DNA from: Phylloscopus collybita
Lineage: Eukaryota > Chordata > Aves > Passeriformes > Phylloscopidae
Assembly: GCA_027886175.1 (NCBI GenBank)
Contig: JAJNNQ010000013.1
Span: forward strand, 6,405,501-6,469,500
Length of the DNA: 64,000 nt
Reading direction: 5' to 3'
The notes under the pieces are model-generated. The model had not been told where the DNA came from, did no database searches, and saw nothing but the letters and a program-made list of their open reading frames with translations. The translations under genes and the position numbers were made by a program. Shown here in pieces: positions 47,148 through 57,335 of the stretch. How positions within the stretch are numbered: position 1 is the stretch's first letter; the number at the start of each line of letters is the position of its first letter.

Positions 47148-50000
47148 ATAAAGTTGTTTGATAGACAGCTACTGAGCACACCCTGAATGGATCAATCAGG
47201 AAACCTGGACTGCTTGTTTATTCCCACTGATTGTAAACTACCTGTTGAAAATTATAATTCTTTTATCCAGGTCTAGAAAAAAAAAATCTGCTTTTTTTCC
47301 CTTTTTTTTATTAATTTGTGTTTTGGGGGAAGAAATAAATAATTGGTACAAATATTCTTATAAGGTGTTTTTATCTGAGCTCTTTTTGCTGATAACTTCC
47401 AAGGCCACTAATTACAGAAGTTCATGGTTCTGCTGTCAGTTCCTACCAGATGGTCCTGGTAGAATCTTTAGTCTTTAACTCTTCCAAGTTTCATTTTACC
47501 CCAATTACAAGAATAAATTTCACACACTTCTGATGAAACTTTTTTTTTTTGCCTATATTGGATCATTTCCAGCATCTTCTAGAGAGTAAATGTCATCTCT
47601 CTTAAAGATATGATTACATTATTTGTCTTTGTGCTGCCATTTCAAGCGAGATGGAGGAAAAAAAAATCTGGTTTAACTGTGAAAGAGTTAGTAATATTGC
47701 AGTTCATTTTCAATTCTGTCTTGGTTGCACAGGACATTTTAGACCTTCCATTTTAGCAAGGCTTTGATCTGCTGATTTTAAAATGACCTAATTTCAAGGA
47801 TTGAAGAAGGAAAATGATTGTTCTGTGGTTCACGTCCTCTGATGGAAACACTGAATGAGGAACGCTGCCTTGGTAATCAGATTGCACTGGAAATATTGTC
47901 CCGTGACAATAAATCACACTGTGGAATAGCCATCTCGGTGGTTTTAGGGGAGTGTGTGCTTGAGCAGTGCTTGCTCTCTCACCAGGCAAACACAGGGAAG
48001 CATTCTTGCCATTGGAAAAGAGACTGATATGCTTTCAGCACCTAGGTATAATGTGTTGTTCTTGTGCCATTTTCAGTCCTCTTCATTACATCACATTCAG
48101 CTGTTGTCTATTTATTATAAACATGCTGCAAAGGTGAGTTGATGTTGGTGTTTAATGACCATTTCTCCTCCCTTAGGTTCAGATCTACATGCTGGACACC
48201 TGACACAGTTCATATAAATTTAGATTTGATTCTCTGATTAAACAGGATATTGAAAGAATTGTTTGTTGCAGAATAAAACAATTAAGGAAGAAATGGAGTT
48301 AGGTTGAGTGGACCTTTAATTACAGAATACGAATGCTGATTGCAGAGCTCTCACAGGCAGCAACACTGATTTTTCTTATGAATTTTGCACAGTAGAGGAG
48401 TATTGTTAACTTTATAAAATATTTTATAATACTTATTTCAGATCTTCCAGGCTTCAGGTTTGTTTGGGATTTTTTTATGGGTTGGGTTTTATTTTATTGG
48501 GTTCTTCTTGCCATATTCCTAATATCTTCACCAGAATCTGAGGGATGGTGGGTCTTATTTTCTACTTGTTATCCTTGTTTAACTATGCAAAATGAGCATA
48601 AATCACAGCACTTTCATAGGAGTCACCGGACCACACAAGTTCAGAACCAGTGGGACCCACTGACAGAGAGATGTGCCTTCTCTGTCAAAGCCAAATACGT
48701 GAAGCCAAATGACCTCAAGTTTCTACTTAAGGTCCAATGTTCTGATACTAAAGAACAATCCTTCAGGAGAATGGAAATAACTTCTCCGTTTCCGGTTAGC
48801 GAAGTTCCTGTGTGCGTGGTTGGTTTAGTGTTTTGGGGGGGTTTCCAGAGGTTTTTGCAGCAGGATTTGACCAGTGGGTAGAATCTCACTACTGTCACAT
48901 AAGAGGTGAAGTTCTCAGTCACTGTACCCCCGAGCTTCAGGAGATCAGGCAGCAGCAGCCTTTTGTTTCCCAACCTGCCACTCAGCACATTCCCCAGCAG
49001 TTCCTGTCCATACTCTTGACATTTTATTTTACAGGGGCCATAAGCAACCCAGGTTCAGCAGTCCGGGTGCTCAGCTGTGTACCACCAGCGAGACCTACTG
49101 ACAAAAAAATCTCATAGATAATGCAAGTCTTCATGGGTTGCAAAGTGGAGGCTTTTGTGAGCATTAAAACGTGTTGGCTTTCAGGAGCCCCTGTTAGAAA
49201 CAGCCCAGCAGAGTCTACTCTTCCTCTCCCAAGCTTGTATCATTTTGAACTTTTAAGGATCTTTGTGAGAAAGGCTCTGCACTGGAAAATGGACAGGTTT
49301 TCGAGTTCCTGCTGCCTCTGATGCTTGGAATCATAGTTCTGCTTGAAGAACTGAGTGAAATAGAGTAGAAACTTAAGGGCTTGATTCTGAAGAGCAGCTC
49401 TGTGTTAAAGAATGTACAGTGGCACTTTTTTAGTAACAATTGGACAGGACCTGTGCTAAACTTAGTATCTATAAATACATATACATACATATATGCCTGG
49501 TTAAGTAACATTAATTGGGTGCTGTTTTATTGTACAGCCAAGAATATAATAGAACAATGATAACCAAAGAAGTTATTCATAAAGGAAAAAAAAAGAAAAA
49601 AAAGAAATGCACATTTCCTAAGCAGTACATGATTTAGGCCTCAAACATTGACTTCGTCATTATTAAGTGTTGCACTGGCTAATGTTAAATGTGCTGTTCT
49701 GCCTATTTGTATGTGAGTTGAACATAGTTTTGTTTCAAAAACTTTTTTCTTGCCGATGGTTGATGATGGAAAACTATTCAATATTGGATCTAGTCCTCTT
49801 TGATAAAACCTGTACATACAGAAAGCATATTTTATGAGAAAAATCTTATTTTCAATATTTAACTGTTATTTTATTAGAAGATGGTTGTGTAAATATTTTA
49901 GGCGTTCTAGTGTAAAAAGCGGACTGTAATTTTAGGTGGCAGAGGAAGTAACAAAATAAAAAAAAATATATACGTTTGATAGAGCTTGTGATCTATGCTG
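47148..50000 (+). other. TRERF1: TRERF1 3' UTR (probable extent)
   Basis: No gene lies between the TRERF1 stop and the MRPS10 CpG island. The sequence is AT-rich with several AATAAA hexamers: 47147-47152, near 47335, near 47513 and 49955-49960. The blocks near 49800-49930 have the uninterrupted AT-rich look of a distal UTR. The true end cannot be fixed from sequence alone; it may use more than one polyadenylation site. Confidence 0.5.
49955..49960 (+). terminator. TRERF1: Candidate distal TRERF1 polyadenylation signal
   Basis: AATAAA lies about 2.8 kb after the stop codon and about 0.7 kb before the MRPS10 start, followed by an A run and TATATA. It is the last perfect hexamer I note before the CpG island. 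Confidence 0.4.
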
Positions 50001-50668
50001 GTTTCAGGTTCCCGTTGTTAGCATTTGACTTGCTCACAGCTTAGTTTCAAGTTATGCCTACCTGGTTGTGTGTATTTAAGGATGGTTTAGTGGCATAAAT
50101 TATAAGTACTTGTTTATTTCCCAACCCCCTTTTAAGATTTGATACCGATCTGAAGCTGTGTTGTATGATTAACAGCTATTTGTATGTGTAAAAGGAAAGG
50201 GGTTTATGTGCCATTTCCAGTCATTTTTAAATTTCGGTAAAATACACTCGGATGGGTTTTGCTCTAACGGGCTTGTATCGCTTTCTAAAATATTTTTAAG
50301 AGAGGAGAGAAGGTTGAAACACAAGCGTTCGTGTAATTTGGTTTGGTTTGCTTTTTTTTCAAAGGATTCCTAGAGAGCAGGACGGGGAGCGCCTGTGAGG
50401 GGACCGGCGGCCGCCGTTGGCGGGCAGCGGCTGAGGGGGAGCCGCTGCTCCGTCGGTGCCGCCCTGAGGCAGCGCTCGGGGGAGGCGGGAACCGGGGTGG
50501 GGAGCCGAGCTGGGGGCTCGTACGGCGCCTGCGGCACCGTGCGAGTTCTCAGCTCGCCTCCGCACCGCCGAGCGCTGCCCGGCGGCCTGGCCACCGCCGC
50601 GGGGGAGGGAGGTGCGGGATGCGGCCGCTCTTCTCCTTCCGGGCGAGGCAGGGCGGGCTGGGGCGGAG

Positions 50669-50681
50669 CCAAGATGGCGGC
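50669..50681 (+). promoter_or_regulatory. MRPS10: YY1-type site overlapping the MRPS10 start codon
   Basis: CCAAGATGGCGGC fits the YY1 consensus (AAGATGGCGGC) and includes the ATG itself. YY1 sites placed at the translation start are common in TATA-less promoters of mitochondrial and ribosomal genes. Binding is inferred from the motif. Confidence 0.7.
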
Positions 50682-50709
50682 GGGCTGGCTGTGGCGGCGG
50701 CTCTGTCAG
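50674..50709 (+). CDS. MRPS10: MRPS10 coding exon 1
   Basis: Encodes [12 protein letters not shown], resembling the start of mammalian MRPS10 (MAA ... CRRLWQ). The consensus-like donor CAG before GTGCGG leaves phase 0, but exon 2 needs phase 2. A second GT five bases later (CG before GTGTGT, exon to 50714) would restore the frame. Confidence 0.75.
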
Positions 50710-53700
50710 GTGCGGTGTGTGGCGGGAGAGGGGACGCCGTAGGTCCCTCCTCCTCCTCCTCCTTCTCGTCCTTTTCCTCGGCGTCTTCATTCCTGAGGGC
50801 AGTGGGAAAAGGGGACGTGGCAAATGCTATCCTTCGGGCTCCGGGGGGGTTGGGGCTGTACAGCTTGGGACTGTGTCTCTGCACGCCATCACCGCCTGAC
50901 GGGTCCTCAGAACTCCTCCCTGCAGTTCTGTGGTTTCCCGCAGTTAGCCCAGGTGGAAGGGGTAGTGAAGAATAGGTGACTTGGATTTGGAGACCATGTG
51001 CTGCTAGGCGAGTTTCTAGTCTTAAAAGTTTCAAAGCTTGGAAGTTACAACGTAAAATAATAGGATAGGATTTTGCACTGACGATGTTTGCTAGTTTGGG
51101 CTTAGAAACAGTGATTGCTTTCTCTCAATTGGAGAAAATTGGATTTTCTGAAGCCCTAAACTCTCTTCATTGTATGCAGTGTGTTTTGGACCTGCTTTTC
51201 ATGCGTCTGTCTCCTCCTGACACTTCAGAGGCTCTCAACCAAACAAAATTAGAGCTATTTTGCACTAGGAGAGGGGTACTTGTGTTTTGTGCAAAGTCTT
51301 GGTTCTGTTATGTTGCAGTCTTTGAGTGTCATTTCCACCTTCTATAATGGCCATTAGCAAGAGCACATCATTAAATCAGGCTGTGAAGCTGTTTACGAAT
51401 TCCTACCCACTGAATGCCCTATCTGCCACCTCAGGTATTCAGTGTATCATTTTGTCAAAATCTGCATAGAGCACCTTTAATTTAATGTCACAAAAACTTT
51501 TGCCTTGCTGCATATCTGCTTAATTAGTAACAAAGGTAGATGGAATGTGGTAGGAATAACATGCACAGTCATAGAATATGGGAAACGCTGCAGACCTTAG
51601 TGTTTGGGACAGAACTCTACTGCATCATCAGGTTTTGTTTTATTCATTTTTATTGCATGAAGACTGAAAATTTTGTATCTAAAACCACATAGCACAGTAC
51701 ACTATGAGTGCATATATATCTTTGCATGGAAATAATAAATCCTTATTACTAGGTCAAGCAGTTATAAGTAAAAGAATACATAACAGACTGCATACACAAC
51801 ACACATTAAAAAAACCTCAAAACAGATTAAAAATTCAGTTATGATTACAGATAATGGCCTTACATTTGTCATCTGGGGTCAGATTTTGTGTCATGTACCT
51901 GCACAAACAGTTCAAGCCCTGCACTGAATAGTCTTTTATGCTCATGGGCCTGTCTGCTTCCTGAAATAGTGTCAGGTGATTGTTACTGTACTTCATATTG
52001 GCGTTGACTGGAAGGAAGGCAGCATTCTGACTTCAGGGAGAGAGAATTGAGGTGCATATGTTGACATAGTTTTGTGATAGAATCATGGGCCTGGTTTGGA
52101 AGGGATCTTAATGACCATCTATTTCCAACCCCTGCCATGGGCAGGGGCACCTTCTGTTAGATCAGGTTGCTCGAAGCCCCATCCAGCCTGGCCTTGAACA
52201 CTCCCAGGGATGGGGCATCCACAGCTTCTCTGGGCAGCCTGTTCCTGTGCCTCACTAGCCTCACAGTCAAGAATTGTTTATATCTCATCTCATCTACCCC
52301 TACCCTCTCTCAGTTTGAAGCCATTTGCCCCTGTTCTGTCATTATGTGGTCTTGTCCCTCTATTTTATTAGATGTCATTCGACAATTACTGTCTAATCAC
52401 TACTTTTAGGTATTAAGGCTCAGGTATCTCCCAACACTCATAAATTCTGAGTGATTATCAACTACAGCAATAAATAGTCAGTGCTCTTAAAATTGCCTAT
52501 TTTGTTATGCACTTAAAGAATGTAACAGTAGTGCCTCTGTGAGGATCTGGATTTGAAAGGATTGCTTAAGGGGAGGCATTTGTACCATAGTCAGCTTTGT
52601 AAACAGAAATCTCCCCTGCCTCTTCCTGCAGTCATCATCTTTATTGGAAGCAGCGTTTGTAGGATAAATTGTGACTGAGGCAGAATTACTTCAGAAAACA
52701 GCTTTGCTCACTGCTGATCTATAATGAATGTATGATGCATACTGGAAAAGATTAGGGACCTAGCAGCATCACACAGTCAGTTGTGCACATCCATGGGCTG
52801 CTACAGTAAGATTACCTGAAAAAGTGTAAAGTCTGGCTGTTCTCTGATGGTTTGATTAGACAGTCAGCTGTGTAACTCTTGGGTGGGGTATCTGTCCCCT
52901 CTTAAAGCTGTGACTCCAGCACATGTCAAAAAAGAGCATCAAGGGGCAAGATCAGTGACTAGTCTGGCTTCAGGGTTCTGCTGCAGCCCTGGAGCTCTGT
53001 TGAGTGAGAGTTCCTTCCCACCCCCTCCCTCAAGCAGTCTATAACTTTGCCAAATTAAGAATTAGCGGAAGGAAGCCAGAAGCCACATAGTGTTCAGAAG
53101 GGAACAATTATTCTAGTATGAAAGATAGTAATGGTATATGATTAACAACTGTATTCCTTTTCTAACACAGAAAAGCGTGTTATCTTTTAAACGTGGGTCA
53201 TTTAATTGTAAGAAGTATTTCTATTTAAATGTTCTCTTCAAAAGAACGAGTGTTCAAAATCACAAGGAACTTTTTTTGAAAAACCAGTCAATTTCCAGTG
53301 AAATTCACAGACTAAAGTTTTGCAGTTATAGAATACTGTTTTCAATTGTTTAAGTCCTACTTAAGCTTGTCACTTGACAAAACTTATATATATTGTACCA
53401 TGAAAGTAAAACTAAAGAGAAAATATTATGGTATATAGAAATGGCACCCAATGCCACAAAAATACATTTTTCTGTTAGAAATACTCATTGTGATTGTTAT
53501 TCAGGAGCCTCAGTAGTAAGTGCATACTGTTACTGTGCCCTTAATGTGCTTCTTTTTTTAGGTGCTATTGTGTACTGAAATACATTTCCATGCTCCTGTT
53601 TTCCTGTGTTTTCCAATGGAGCAAACTTCGTAATTTGTCAAATCAGTGCCTAGGAGTGTGTTGTGCTCTGGTGTGCAAAAAAGTAATCTTTAATAAACCA

Positions 53701-56700
53701 GTATTAACTGGCTGCTTTCTGGTTTGTAGAAAATCCCCACAATGTAACCTATCTGTTTTATACAGGGATCAGCTTTTCCTGTCAGTTATGCAAGCAGAAT
53801 TATGCAAAAGCAGTATATTCTTCCGTAAGTGTAACAGCCCCTCCTCCTTCCTCTGCTCCTCCCTACTCCCTGAAAAAATAAAATCCAACTTTAACAACTT
53901 ATTTTATGCCTTCCCCATGACTGTATTTCTAGGAGCTCCAACTTGATGGGAGCACGGCTCGCTGGATCCCATGGTGAAACACAGGAGCCTAAGACTAATC
54001 CTTTGGTGAGTGTCCTGTAACAGAGTATTTTGTATATTATCTTAGTAACAAAGAGGACATCCAGAAGAACTTGAATTCTTTTCTTGCAGCTTTTTGAAGG
54101 TCTATCGTAGTGATGTCAAATTTGTCATAGAGAAAGAAATAATTTAGATTATTGGTATTTGAGATCTTCTGGTTTTGTTTGGTTTTTTGGTTGTTTTTTT
54201 TTTTTTTTTTTTTTTTTTTTTTCCCAGCAAGATTTCTGTAGCTCCCAGTTGCCTCTCAGTAACTTTCCCCTTTTCTATGCAGCTGTAACTCTATGAAATA
54301 CCAACTGCTTGGCCATATTCAGTTCAATGCCTGCGGCAGCTTAGCAGCTTTTTGACAGGGGCTTCAGAAACATCTGACAGGCAGTATTAGATCTACAGTG
54401 CTGATCCAGCCTTCCTGCTGTGGCTGGTACCTGCTGGATTTCGTGTGCTAAACTGCCTAGGAGTGAATCTTTGGGAAAATCAGCACTTCTGCACTCATTA
54501 AGGCTCTTCCAGTTGATCAGCGAGCCCAGACCATCAGGAATTGAAGCTCTAACTGAAAGTCATAAACTTGCACTTGTACAAACGTGAAGCCTAATACACC
54601 TGGGAAAGACTTCTGTGTTTAAAGTAGTCTTAGAGCTGACTTAGTAAAGTGAGAATTCTGGTTGCTGTCCATAATGTTCTATTTAATTTCCATACCCAAG
54701 CAAACTCTCGGGTATTTGCACATTTCTGTATAAAATATAAATACTGCTCCAGACTTGCTTCAACAAAGAGTTTTGTTATCTCTTCACACTTTGCCTTCCC
54801 TGGTAGAGTGAGACCTGTCAGTCAAGGTAAAACAGTCAGACCCTGTTAGATAAACTAAAATAAGCAGCTCAGCTGGTTGTGGGGTGGTTTTGCTCTTTTA
54901 CAAATGGGACATGCAGGCTAAGGAAATGCATACATTAATTAAGGAGAACATGGTGTGCTAACACTTGTCCTTTCTTCAAAAATGCAGGTAACTGTTTCAG
55001 ATGAGCCAGAAACACTGTACAAGAGATTGTCCATTTTAGTTAAAGGCCATGATAAAGCTGTGTTGGACAGCTATGAATATTTTGCAGTGCTTGCAGCTAA
55101 AGAACTTGGCATCTCTGTTGAAAAAGTGTAAGTAACTGATCTGTAGGGTGATGTGGAGTGAGATGCTTCTTCTGTCATCTACTGTAATTCAGGTCCTCTG
55201 CTTAGAAGTACTGGTTTGGTTTTTTTAAAGAAATGGCTATAATCTGACTTTTTTTTTTTTCTCAGATTATAGACCTAACACTTCTTTGATGGCAGGATGG
55301 CATGAGAAAGCAGCAGCAGTTCTGCACTCAGCACTGCCATAAGTGGAAGTGCTTTTTATCTACATGAAAGATACTGAGAGTACTTTCAGTGCAGCTGTCA
55401 GTGCTGTAGCTTCCCTGACCCAATGCTGGTTAATACCTGAGTGTTAACCATGCCCATGTGAGTTAATAACAAACTGTACCAGTGTTTCATATTTCCTTGT
55501 AGATCTTCTAAATGTCAAGAACAGAGATTTCAGCATAGTCTTTCAGATAAACTTATATAATCATCCTTTATATAACATGAAAATTTCTTTTTCTTCTTTG
55601 CTCAGAGATAAACCCCCAAAGACAGTAGAACGATTTACTCTTCTCAAATCTGTACACATTTACAAGAAGCACAGAGTTCAGTATGAAATGAGAACACATT
55701 ACATGTGTTTAGAGGTAAGAAAGAAGGAAACAAAATTGCTCTAAGTGCACAATTCACATGCTAATGCACAAATGAAAATGTTTTGGAGAGGAGAATATTG
55801 GAAAACAGCTGACCTAGTTACATAAAATGCAGCACAAGTTATTCTGAATGCACAGCCTACATCATTTTTGGACCAAAAAGTTTATTTTGACTGTCATCTT
55901 AACACGATGGAATGAAAGAATGAAAAAAGTAATGTAGAATTGAGGGTGACCTTTGTGTGTGTTACACTCTTGGTTTCCAGAAACCATTGGGATGAGAGTT
56001 TTGTCAGGAAGGGGAGATGATGCAGCTAAATCATTGGCATTGCCAGTTACTAAGGGTTCTGTTTTCTGTGAATTGGTTTGATGTTTTTGAGCAGACATAC
56101 TTTTGTCCTATGCAGCATCGTGTGGCAAATTAAAACTGCGTGTAGGAAGTAGAAGAAAGGAAGCATAGACAAACCACCAGCTCTGTGGCTGATGACACAG
56201 ACATCTGTATGGTTTAGGATGCAGCTGTGGTTGACTTTCTTAGAAGAAGGGTTTACTCCCAGCATTTTGTGGCTCCTGGGTGTCTTACTGTATATTTGCA
56301 CAGTGCTTAGCAAAATGAGACTTAAAAGTCCCCTGACATGAGTGCAGTACAAGTGGCTGCCCACAGACCATAAGCACTATTTTTGCCTTCCAGGAAAAAC
56401 TAAAAGATCAGTATTTCAGTGGAACTCCGGAGTTGCAGGATTTATAACAGGCTTGAACTTCAGGAGTATAGAAAAGCTGGTGATTCTTGCATGATTTGTA
56501 ATTAATTTTATCCAGTACCTGCAGTGTAAAGGTTCACCACTTCCATGATAACCAGTGCATGTGCTCCCAGGCAGCATGTGCAGTTCTGCAGAGTGAAGTA
56601 ACTCCTTCATACTTGCATGAGGGTTGAGTACAGATGAACTGCTTCTGTTCAGAATATTATGGAAGATGTTTTGTCCCACAGCAAGGGCTAAAGAAGCTAG

Positions 56701-57218
56701 GGATTTTTTTTTTTATTCTCTTTGAAATATTATAAATATTAGTTCATTAAAAAAAAATTCTTTCTATTTTAGTTAAAATACCTAACAGGCAGTACTGCTG
56801 CAGTTTACTTGGAGTATGTGCAACGAAACTTACCTGAAGGGGTTGCCATGGAAGTGAAAAAGGTCAGTTTCCACTTCACATTATTAACTGTTATGAGTCC
56901 TGATGCAAGTACCAATAACTACTGAAGTCTTCAGAAAGCCAGCCGAGAAAATGGGTGTCGTTTGATGGGAAAATTTTCCAAAGTATTTCATGGTAAAGTG
57001 GCTGTATTGCTTGGAAGTGCCACTAGGTGGCGTTTGAAATCTGATTCATGTCTCAAACCAATCTAAATAGAGCAAAGTAGCTGGATGTTAGCTGACTGGT
57101 ACAGTAAATGGTTGTTTTTCTCTCCTTTTAGACTAAGATAGAGAAAATACCAGAACACATTCAGAAACCTGTTTGGGATACACTACCTCAAGTAGAAGAA
57201 ACTGAAGTAAAGTCATGA
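50674..57218 (+). CDS. MRPS10: MRPS10, mitochondrial small ribosomal subunit protein uS10m; multi-exon
   Basis: Component of the head of the mitochondrial 28S ribosomal subunit, working in the matrix; the bacterial counterpart is S10. Coding exons: 50674-50709 (or to 50714), 53933-54005, 54988-55127, 55606-55714, 56773-56862 and 57132-57218. The S10 domain is unmistakable: [56 protein letters not shown] and [17 protein letters not shown]. With the exon 1 donor at 50715 the frame is continuous and gives 179 residues, against about 201 in human, so the shortfall is in the poorly conserved N-terminus. An undetected exon between 50710 and 53932 is the alternative. The first exon ([12 protein letters not shown]) fits a mitochondrial presequence, with arginines and no acidic residue. 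Confidence 0.92.
50710..53932 (+). other. MRPS10: MRPS10 intron 1
   Basis: 3.2 kb containing one CR1 fragment (52073-52375). I looked for an extra N-terminal exon and found no convincing one; a possible acceptor near 53169 opens a frame but gives the wrong phase. Confidence 0.65.
52073..52375 (-). mobile_element. CR1 LINE 3' fragment
   Basis: The plus strand carries the antisense CR1 3' end: GATAGAATCATGGGCCTGG, CCATGGGCAGGGGCACCTTC, CCTGGCCTTGAACACTCCC, GATGGGGCATCCACAGCTTC and CTCTCAGTTTGAAGCC. Roughly 300 bases, moderately diverged. Confidence 0.9.
53933..54005 (+). CDS. MRPS10: MRPS10 coding exon 2
   Basis: The only open frame compatible with the next exon starts one base after the acceptor (TATTTCTAG) and reads [20 protein letters not shown] and TNPL. 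SSNL may match mammalian FSNL. The donor is TTG before GTGAGT, phase 0 out. The upstream join is uncertain. Confidence 0.7.
54006..54987 (+). other. MRPS10: MRPS10 intron 2
   Basis: Contains a run of about 29 T at 54194-54222, followed by ordinary sequence. No exon is seen. Confidence 0.7.
54194..54222 (+). repeat. Poly(T) tract
   Basis: About 29 consecutive T in MRPS10 intron 2. Its length makes it prone to sequencing error and length variation. It could be the A tail of an antisense retro-insertion, but no recognisable body is attached. Confidence 0.85.
54988..55127 (+). CDS. MRPS10: MRPS10 coding exon 3
   Basis: Encodes [18 protein letters not shown], then [18 protein letters not shown] and [10 protein letters not shown], nearly identical to the mammalian protein as remembered. 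The acceptor is AATGCAG and the donor GT before GTAAGT, phase 2. Confidence 0.96.
55606..55714 (+). CDS. MRPS10: MRPS10 coding exon 4
   Basis: Encodes [19 protein letters not shown], then [17 protein letters not shown], the core of the S10 fold. The acceptor is TTTGCTCAG and the donor GAG before GTAAGA, phase 0. Confidence 0.96.
55715..56772 (+). other. MRPS10: MRPS10 intron 4
   Basis: About 1.06 kb. Short minus-strand open frames are present but none resembles a known protein, and no repeat is recognised. Confidence 0.7.
56773..56862 (+). CDS. MRPS10: MRPS10 coding exon 5
   Basis: Exactly 30 codons, encoding [20 protein letters not shown] and [10 protein letters not shown]. The acceptor is TTTCTATTTTAG and the donor AAG before GTCAGT. 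Confidence 0.96.
57132..57218 (+). CDS. MRPS10: MRPS10 terminal coding exon
   Basis: Encodes [20 protein letters not shown] and VEETEVKS before TGA. The ending KS matches the mammalian C-terminus. The 3' UTR is short. Confidence 0.95.
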   Translation, partial: TKIEKIPEHIQKPVWDTLPQVEETEVKS

Positions 57219-57292
57219 ACTGGTACTTGGCTCCATTAGTACTGAAATTCATTGCTCCTATCAACCTCATTTACTGGGACAGTCCATTGTTA

Positions 57293-57298
57293 AATAAA
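57293..57298 (+). terminator. MRPS10: MRPS10 polyadenylation signal
   Basis: AATAAA begins 75 bases after the stop codon, followed by a second AATAAA-like hexamer near 57311, so cleavage probably occurs around 57315-57335. Confidence 0.75.
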
Positions 57299-57335
57299 GG
57301 TTCTCTTATAAATAAATTATATAAACTCTTGTTTC

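Larger units (their letters stand above)
50380..50760. promoter_or_regulatory. MRPS10: CpG island promoter of MRPS10
   Basis: A dense CpG and GC stretch with sharp AT-rich borders spans the MRPS10 first exon. It contains GGGCGG-type boxes (for example GGGGCGGAGCC just before the start codon) and no TATA box. The long open frames on both strands here are by-products of GC richness. Confidence 0.8.

Noticed and set aside
46988..47179. Minus-strand serine-rich frame
   Set aside because: Antisense of the acidic TRERF1 C-terminus, a compositional shadow.
50343..50975. Open frame of 210 codons across the MRPS10 CpG island, with long minus-strand frames (50359-50823, 50549-51034)
   Set aside because: GC-rich sequence lacks stops on all strands. 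The translations are low-complexity arginine, glycine and proline runs, and the true first exon ([12 protein letters not shown]) lies inside in another frame.
53138..53353. Possible extra MRPS10 exon after the acceptor near 53169
   Set aside because: The acceptor looks good, but the only nearby donor (GTAAGA) gives the wrong phase for exon 2 and the translation does not resemble MRPS10.
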